Under the pieces are notes generated by a model. It was not told the origin of the DNA, ran no database searches, and worked only from the letters and a program-made list of their open reading frames with translations. This document shows, piece by piece, positions 15,693-20,563 of a DNA stretch of 20,563 nt. Each line of letters opens with the position of its first letter. Within the stretch, counting starts at the first letter, position 1. Source of the DNA: Bacteroides sp. CAG:530 (GTDB taxonomy: Bacteria > Bacteroidota > Bacteroidia > Bacteroidales > Bacteroidaceae); assembly GCA_000434735.1 (NCBI GenBank), contig FR881200.1, positions 1-20,563 of the forward strand, written 5' to 3'. Both the position numbers and the translations under genes were made by a program.

Positions 15693-16658
15693 TTATTTAT
15701 TATCACTAGTTTTCCAAAATTTTCCTTGCCAAGCATCGCGCTGAATCATGCGTTTCTTTACCTTATCTGTAAACTCGTGGTTTTTCAGTCCCCAATCGGG
15801 AGCTATGAGCAACTCTTTAGGCGATTGTGAAACGAAGCGTTCCAGTATTAAGTCAGGACGGAAGCGTTCTACGCAGTCTATCACCACGTCAATATATTCG
15901 TCGGCAGTATAGAGTTTGAAATCTTCGGGATTCTGTTCGTATTCGTGCGCCATGCGGGTGCCGCGTATCAACTGCAACTGATGCAGCTTCAGAGTAGTAA
16001 GAGGCAAGGCAGACAGACGGTCGCACATTACATTTAATGCTTCTTTTCTTTCATCTGGTGTGCCATGAGTATACGCTTCGCCCGGCAGACCTATTATAAT
16101 ATGTCCTCCGGTCTTAATGCCACGCATAACCGTACGCTCTACAGCCTCTGCCGAGCAAGCGAACGAATGCCCACGGTTTATGCGTTGAAGTACACGGTCG
16201 TCGGTACTTTCTATGCCATACTCTACCAGCAGAAACGTACGTCTGTTAAGCTCTTCCAGATAGTCGAGCAAAGAATCGGGCATACAATCAGGACGGGTAC
16301 CGATAACCAGCCCTACTACCCCATCTACCGACAGGGCTTCTTCGTACATGCTCTTAAGGCGTTCCAGCTCACCATACGTATTGGTGTACGCCTGGAAATA
16401 AGCCAAATATTTAATCTGCGGATATTTCCGCTCGAAAAACTGTTTTCCTTCTTCGAGCTGCTGAGTAACCGACTTCTCAGTACGGCAATAAGCGGGATTG
16501 AAAGTCTGGTTGTTGCAATACGTACAGCCGCCGTATCCTTTCACGCCATCGCGGTTGGGACAAGTAAATCCGGCATTCAACGATATTTTTTGCACCTTGT
16601 ACGGAAAATATTCCGACAAGAAGTTAGAGAAATCATTATAGCGCAATTGTTTATCCAT
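15693..16658 (-). CDS. YhcC-type radical SAM protein
   Basis: The protein is a radical SAM enzyme of the YhcC group; its substrate is unknown to me. I chose the ATG at 16658 (322 residues) over an upstream ATG at 16766. The longer version would overlap ppk1, and its extra 36 residues do not look like protein. A promoter -7 box also lies 23 nt before 16658. The protein then begins MDKQLRYNDFSNFLSEYFP. Cys33, Cys45 and Cys48 are the iron-sulfur ligands in CPNRDGVKGYGGCTYC, spaced C-X11-C-X2-C rather than the usual C-X3-C-X2-C; this spacing is characteristic of the family. LVEYGIESTDD and GGHIIIGLPGE are typical barrel motifs. The gene is followed after 29 nt by the flavodiiron gene. Confidence 0.88.
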   Translation of the reverse strand: MDKQLRYNDFSNFLSEYFPYKVQKISLNAGFTCPNRDGVKGYGGCTYCNNQTFNPAYCRTEKSVTQQLEEGKQFFERKYPQIKYLAYFQAYTNTYGELERLKSMYEEALSVDGVVGLVIGTRPDCMPDSLLDYLEELNRRTFLLVEYGIESTDDRVLQRINRGHSFACSAEAVERTVMRGIKTGGHIIIGLPGEAYTHGTPDERKEALNVMCDRLSALPLTTLKLHQLQLIRGTRMAHEYEQNPEDFKLYTADEYIDVVIDCVERFRPDLILERFVSQSPKELLIAPDWGLKNHEFTDKVKKRMIQRDAWQGKFWKTSDNK

Positions 16659-16680
16659 CAATCTTAAAGCATTATCGTCG

Positions 16681-16688
16681 CAAAGATA
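16681..16688 (-). promoter_or_regulatory. Promoter -7 box for the radical SAM-flavodiiron-Sua5-mscS unit
   Basis: The minus strand reads TATCTTTG, a perfect -7 box. TTG at 16713-16711 is a weak -33 candidate inside the end of ppk1. Transcription would start near 16673, about 15 nt before the ATG at 16658. Confidence 0.6.
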
Positions 16689-16695
16689 CAGTTTT

Positions 16696-18756
16696 TCAAC
16701 TATCTTCATCCAACCGGTTTTGCAAATATTGATAAAAATCGTACTGAGCACGCACTTTTGGCTCATCGGGATTACGCTTGAAGATATTCTGCAGATTGCT
16801 GTCTACCTTACATGCCTTCCAGTTGGCCCGCAGTTGAATATCGAGCTTGTCTATCAGTTCCTGTTTCAAGCGTCCATCGAGTATAGGTGTAACCGCCTCT
16901 ATACGACGATACAGGTTACGACGCATCCAGTCGGGCGAGCCGATAAATACCTTCGGGTTGCCGCCATTACCGAAATACCAAACACGAGAATGCTCCAAGA
17001 AAGTATCTACAATACGAGTAACACGGATATTGCGACTGAAGCTTTCGCCCGGAACCAAACAACAGATACCACGCACTATCAAGTCTATCTCTACCCCGGC
17101 TTCGCTGGCACGGTAAAGTTCGTCTATCATGGCAATGTCTTGAAGAGCGTTCATCTTAAGCACGATGCGTCCGCGTCCACCGCTTTGAGCGATATCAATT
17201 TCGTTCTGAATCATCCGTTTCAACTCTGGCAATAAATTAAAGCGCGCCACAAGCAACTGACGGAATTCGGGATTATTCTCTTCGCCACACAAGAAACGGA
17301 ATAACTGATGCAAATCGTTAACCAATGTCGGATTACAAGTATAAAGAGCCGTATCGGCATAAATCTTTGCGGTCTGCTCATTGAAGTTACCCGTGCTTAC
17401 ATAAGCGTAGCTGCGTATTGGCTCGCCCTGAGCGTTACGCCTCAGTACAAGAGCCACTTTGGCATGTACCTTCAGTCCCGGTATACTGAATAAGATACGT
17501 ATACCAGCATTGCGCATCTGCTCTGCCGTCTGCAAGTTGTTCTCCTCGTCAAAGCGAGCTTTCAGTTCAACAAACACGGTGACTTGCTTTCCGTTTCGGG
17601 CTGCGGCTATCAGCGCGTTTATCACCTCGGAATGCTCTGCCACACGATACTGAGTTATCATAATCTCACGGCAAGACGGGTCGTGCACGGCTTCGTATAA
17701 GAAATGAGTAAAATGATCGAAACTATGGTACGGATAGAACAACAGCAAGTCGCGCTTAGCCACACGTCTGAACATATAATGCTTATGCTCCAGTCCGTCA
17801 AGATGCATAGACACAGGCTTAACAAGGCCAGGCAAGTCTGGATTAGGATTAGGCAAAGACGATAAGTCTTCCAAATTAAGATGTTTATCGCCAGGCACCA
17901 ACTCTTCCTCACTAATGCCAAACGCATCTGTAAGGAACGCAAGAAAGTCGGCAGGCATATTACGGTCGTACACAAAACGAGCTATCGCACCTATCTTACG
18001 CTTCTTTACCTTTTCCTTCAGCTTCTCTACCACGTTCTCTGCCGGAACATCGTCTACAAACACATCGGCATCTCTCGATATCTTACAGCAGAAGCTGCAA
18101 TCTACATCGTAGCCGAAAAAGACTTCCTGCAGATGGTCTTTTATGATATCTTCAAGAAACATCATATAGTAATAGCCATCGTGCGAGGGCAACTGCACAA
18201 AACGCGGAGCCTTACTGTATGGCATTTTTATAATGTAATATTCGGGATTGCTGCTTTCGCGCGAAATGACACGCACGGCCAGATACAGACGACGGTCGCG
18301 CAAGAACATGCGCACCTTATCTTTCTCTACCTTGACGGGCTGCAGAAACGGAAATATCTCTTCGGTAAAGTAACGCTGCAGATATTCTTTATGAAACTCT
18401 TCTACTTCACGCCTCGACTGATAGAATATAATGTGATTCTTACGCAAAGTAGGCAATATGCCCTGCTCGTAAATGCGCACACGGTCATCAAGCTGAAGGT
18501 TGACGATATTCGCTATCTCGTGAATAATCTCGTGAGCCTCATCTACAGTCTCATCCTCGCTCTTTCCGCCAGAAGCCACCGCCTTATGCTCAGCTACACG
18601 TACTTTGTAGAACTCTTCCAGATTAGACGAATAAATTGATATGAAATTTATCCGTTCATATATAGGAAGTTCTTCATCATCGGCCTCAAGAAGTACACGA
18701 TGATTGAACGACAGCCAACTGATATCGCGCTTGAAATATCTATAATTGTTACTCAT
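16696..18756 (-). CDS. ppk1: Polyphosphate kinase 1
   Basis: PPK1 reversibly polymerises the gamma-phosphate of ATP into inorganic polyphosphate, linked to stress survival and phosphate storage. The 686 residues have the PPK1 domain order: an N-terminal helical domain with FNHRVLLEADDEELPIYERI and SSNLEEFYKVRV, a head domain (about 110-310), and two phospholipase-D-like catalytic domains. His431 in LKVHAKVAL matches the autophosphorylated histidine, and His589 in FLEHSRVWYFGNGG matches the second. YVSTGNFNEQTAKIYADT and IGSPDWMRRNLYRRIEA are conserved catalytic-core motifs. Length and motifs are complete. It is divergent from the phosphoesterase gene, and their promoters interleave. Downstream genes have their own promoter. 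Confidence 0.96.
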   Translation of the reverse strand: MSNNYRYFKRDISWLSFNHRVLLEADDEELPIYERINFISIYSSNLEEFYKVRVAEHKAVASGGKSEDETVDEAHEIIHEIANIVNLQLDDRVRIYEQGILPTLRKNHIIFYQSRREVEEFHKEYLQRYFTEEIFPFLQPVKVEKDKVRMFLRDRRLYLAVRVISRESSNPEYYIIKMPYSKAPRFVQLPSHDGYYYMMFLEDIIKDHLQEVFFGYDVDCSFCCKISRDADVFVDDVPAENVVEKLKEKVKKRKIGAIARFVYDRNMPADFLAFLTDAFGISEEELVPGDKHLNLEDLSSLPNPNPDLPGLVKPVSMHLDGLEHKHYMFRRVAKRDLLLFYPYHSFDHFTHFLYEAVHDPSCREIMITQYRVAEHSEVINALIAAARNGKQVTVFVELKARFDEENNLQTAEQMRNAGIRILFSIPGLKVHAKVALVLRRNAQGEPIRSYAYVSTGNFNEQTAKIYADTALYTCNPTLVNDLHQLFRFLCGEENNPEFRQLLVARFNLLPELKRMIQNEIDIAQSGGRGRIVLKMNALQDIAMIDELYRASEAGVEIDLIVRGICCLVPGESFSRNIRVTRIVDTFLEHSRVWYFGNGGNPKVFIGSPDWMRRNLYRRIEAVTPILDGRLKQELIDKLDIQLRANWKACKVDSNLQNIFKRNPDEPKVRAQYDFYQYLQNRLDEDS

Positions 18757-18776
18757 AGTCTATCTTCACACAAACA

Positions 18777-18807
18777 TTTTAAGGTTTCTTCAAAATTACT
18801 ACCTTTG
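18777..18807 (+). promoter_or_regulatory. Promoter of the phosphoesterase gene
   Basis: TACCTTTG (18800-18807) is a perfect -7 box, with TTTT (18777-18780) 19 nt upstream as a 3-of-4 match to the -33 element. Transcription would start near 18814, 14 nt before the ATG. Confidence 0.65.
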
Positions 18808-18821
18808 TTCATATAAACAAA
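18791..18821 (-). promoter_or_regulatory. ppk1 promoter
   Basis: On the minus strand TTTG (18821-18818), a 19-nt spacer and TAATTTTG (18798-18791) give a full consensus match. Its -7 box lies next to the plus-strand -7 box, with one base between. Transcription would start near 18784, giving a 27-nt leader. Confidence 0.7.
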
Positions 18822-18827
18822 AAAAAG

Positions 18828-19319
18828 ATGAAAAGAATAGGTATATTATCGGATACCCACGGCTATTGGGACGACCGATACTACAAATACTTTGAAGAAT
18901 GCGATGAAATATGGCACGCCGGCGACATCGGATCGGTAGAAGTGGCCGAGAAATTTCAGAACTTCCGCCCGCTTAGAGCTGTATACGGTAACATAGACAG
19001 CAGGGATATTAGAATCATGTTTCCAGAAACTCTCCGCTTCGACTGCGAAGGGGTGAATGTTATGATGAAACACATAGGCGGATATCCCGGACGATACGAC
19101 GCTTCAGTAAGGGAAATACTAAGACAAGACCCACCATCGCTTTTCATCAGCGGACACTCGCACATTCTGAAAGTGATGTACGATGACAAGCTGCACATGC
19201 TTCACATTAACCCAGGAGCGGCCGGGCTGTACGGACAGCAAGCAGTAAGAACACTGATACGTGTAGACTTGCACAACGGAGGTTGCTCTAATTTGGAAGT
19301 AATTGAATTAAACAAATGA
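18828..19319 (+). CDS. YfcE/MJ0936-type metallophosphoesterase
   Basis: This small calcineurin-like phosphoesterase acts on phosphodiesters through two metal ions. The physiological substrate of the family is generally unclear. All the metal motifs are present in 163 residues: SDTHG (8-12, ligands Asp9 and His11), GDIG (32-35, Asp33), GNID (54-57, Asn55), His82 in MMKHIGG, and GHSH (109-112, His110 and His112). There is no signal peptide or extra domain. The length is close to the family's usual 160-185. It is divergent from ppk1 with interleaved promoters and is followed by rfbB, which has a promoter of its own. A link to phosphate metabolism is inference. Confidence 0.92.
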   Translation: MKRIGILSDTHGYWDDRYYKYFEECDEIWHAGDIGSVEVAEKFQNFRPLRAVYGNIDSRDIRIMFPETLRFDCEGVNVMMKHIGGYPGRYDASVREILRQDPPSLFISGHSHILKVMYDDKLHMLHINPGAAGLYGQQAVRTLIRVDLHNGGCSNLEVIELNK

Positions 19320-19328
19320 AAAGAATGC

Positions 19329-19359
19329 TTTGCGGAATCAAAAAACTTTCCGAAATTTG
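19329..19359 (+). promoter_or_regulatory. rfbB promoter
   Basis: TTTG (19329-19332), a 19-nt spacer and GAAATTTG (19352-19359) match 11 of 12 defined bases around a standard spacer, allowing G for T at the first -7 position. Transcription would start near 19366, 22 nt before the ATG. Confidence 0.5.
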
Positions 19360-19387
19360 CAGCTTGTAAAAAAGAAGATTACGTAAA

Positions 19388-20527
19388 ATGAAAACTTATT
19401 TGGTTACAGGAGCTGCCGGATTTATCGGCTCCAATTACATTAAATACATCTTATCGAGACACGAAGACATCAGGGTTGTGATTTTAGACGCACTGACATA
19501 CGCTGGCAACTTTGAAACTATATCGAAAGATATAGATAACGAACGTTGTTTCTTTATAAAAGGTAACATTTGCGACCGCAGCCTTGTCGACCAATTGTTT
19601 TCCGACTATAAGTTTGACTATATAGTAAACTTCGCAGCCGAAAGTCATGTAGACCGAAGCATAGAAGACCCACAACTCTTCTTACAGACCAACATATTGG
19701 GTACGCAGAACCTACTCGACGCAGCACGCCGTGCGTGGGTAACGGGCAAAGATGAATATGGATACCCCACATGGAGAAAGGATGTACGCTTCCATCAGGT
19801 TTCTACCGATGAAGTATACGGCTCACTTGGTGCAGAAGGCTTTTTCACCGAAGAAACGCCTCTCTGTCCGCATAGCCCATACAGCGCATCAAAGGCCAGC
19901 GCCGACTTTATAATCATCGCATACCGCGACACATATAAAATGCCTGTCACCATTACCAGATGCTCTAATAACTATGGCCCGTATCACTTCCCCGAAAAAC
20001 TGATTCCACTCATTATTAAAAATATATTAGAGGGAAAACGCCTGCCTGTATACGGTGACGGAACGAACGTGCGCGACTGGTTGTATGTAGAAGATCACTG
20101 CAAAGCTATCGATATGGTAGTATGCAACGGAAAGAATGGTGAGATATATAATGTGGGCGGACATAACGAAAAACAAAATATCGAAATTGTAAAACTCACC
20201 ATAGCCACCATACACCGACTGATGGAGGAGGAACCGGCATACCGACAGACGCTGAAGAAAAAAGAACTCGACGAAAACGGACAGATACGCATAGACTGGA
20301 TAAACGATTCACTAATCACTTTCGTGAAAGACCGCTTGGGGCATGACCAGCGCTACGCTATTGACCCTACAAAAATAAAGAACGAGCTTGGCTGGTATCC
20401 TGAAACAAAGTTTGAGGACGGCATAGTGAAAACCATAATCTGGTATCTGAACAATCAAGACTGGGTAAAAAACGTAACCAGCGGTGACTATCAGAATTAT
20501 TATGAAAATATGTACAAAAACAGATAA
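19388..20527 (+). CDS. rfbB: dTDP-glucose 4,6-dehydratase
   Basis: RfbB (RmlB) converts dTDP-glucose to dTDP-4-keto-6-deoxyglucose, the second step towards dTDP-rhamnose and other surface deoxysugars. The 379-residue protein is an extended short-chain dehydrogenase: NAD-binding GAAGFIG (8-14), AAESHVDRSIEDP, the catalytic triplet Thr140-Asp141-Glu142 in STDEVYG, and Tyr165/Lys169 in YSASK. RCSNNYGPYHFPEKLIPL and YGDGTNVRDWLYVEDHC identify the RfbB subgroup. It is somewhat longer than the E. coli protein (about 361), with an insertion near 116-133 and an extended segment near 270-315; similar insertions occur in other Bacteroidetes RfbB proteins. A purine-rich AAAGAAG lies upstream of the ATG. 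No rfbACD genes follow within the remaining 36 bases of the window. Confidence 0.95.
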   Translation: MKTYLVTGAAGFIGSNYIKYILSRHEDIRVVILDALTYAGNFETISKDIDNERCFFIKGNICDRSLVDQLFSDYKFDYIVNFAAESHVDRSIEDPQLFLQTNILGTQNLLDAARRAWVTGKDEYGYPTWRKDVRFHQVSTDEVYGSLGAEGFFTEETPLCPHSPYSASKASADFIIIAYRDTYKMPVTITRCSNNYGPYHFPEKLIPLIIKNILEGKRLPVYGDGTNVRDWLYVEDHCKAIDMVVCNGKNGEIYNVGGHNEKQNIEIVKLTIATIHRLMEEEPAYRQTLKKKELDENGQIRIDWINDSLITFVKDRLGHDQRYAIDPTKIKNELGWYPETKFEDGIVKTIIWYLNNQDWVKNVTSGDYQNYYENMYKNR

Positions 20528-20563
20528 TAACACCTGTTGGCGGAATTAAAATAGCGCATATTT

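Noticed and set aside
16659..16766. Upstream extension of the radical SAM gene
   Set aside because: The extra 36 codons overlap the end of ppk1 and the promoter, and do not resemble the family N-terminus; the ATG at 16658 fits better.
17881..18639. 252-codon plus-strand ORF opposite ppk1
   Set aside because: It is antisense to conserved ppk1 sequence, with no promoter or ribosome binding site and no recognisable product.

Overview
The window looks like chromosomal DNA from a member of the Bacteroidales, probably Bacteroidaceae or a close relative. Three things support this. Most intergenic starts carry the Bacteroidetes-type promoter (TTTG, about 19 nt, TAnnTTTG) rather than a sigma70 box. 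Few genes have a strong Shine-Dalgarno sequence. The gene families are typical of the group: a PurF-like gene joined to carAB, TrpB2, a secreted GH95 enzyme, a Pif1-like helicase with a TPR tail, and a long RfbB. This assignment is inferred from content, not from a database search.

Region 1 (1-4770, minus strand) is a nucleotide and amino-acid metabolism operon read right to left: a leader RNA with a small ORF and a strong intrinsic terminator, then a divergent amidophosphoribosyltransferase-like gene, carA, and the 5' part of carB, which runs off the left edge. The CarAB products feed pyrimidine and arginine synthesis; the first enzyme also joins glutamine amidotransfer to PRPP chemistry.

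Region 2 (4780-6580, plus strand) holds a stand-alone trpB2 with its own promoter and a long inverted repeat upstream, then a tRNA-Thr(CGU) gene with its own promoter. Region 3 (6581-7430) is an AT-rich stretch without a credible gene. It contains a short degenerate tandem repeat and several palindromes, among them five copies of a TTTCCGAAAC-type motif. Region 4 (7431-9872) is a secreted GH95 alpha-L-fucosidase without SusC/SusD neighbours in view. Region 5 (9963-12928) is a two-gene unit: an all-TPR protein and a Pif1/RecD-like helicase that also ends in TPRs. It ends at a bidirectional terminator.

Region 6 (12961-18756, minus strand) reads right to left as ppk1 (polyphosphate kinase), then a YhcC-type radical SAM protein, a flavodiiron protein, a Sua5/YciO-type protein and a small MscS channel; the last four probably form one unit. 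Region 7 (18777-20527, plus strand) has a YfcE-like phosphoesterase, whose promoter is interleaved with that of ppk1, and rfbB (dTDP-glucose 4,6-dehydratase).

I found no CRISPR array, transposase, integrase or phage gene. Most of the window is ordinary core genome. The parts most worth a second look are the leader/terminator before the PurF-like-carAB operon, the PurF-like enzyme itself, the TPR/helicase pair and the palindromic repeats of region 3.
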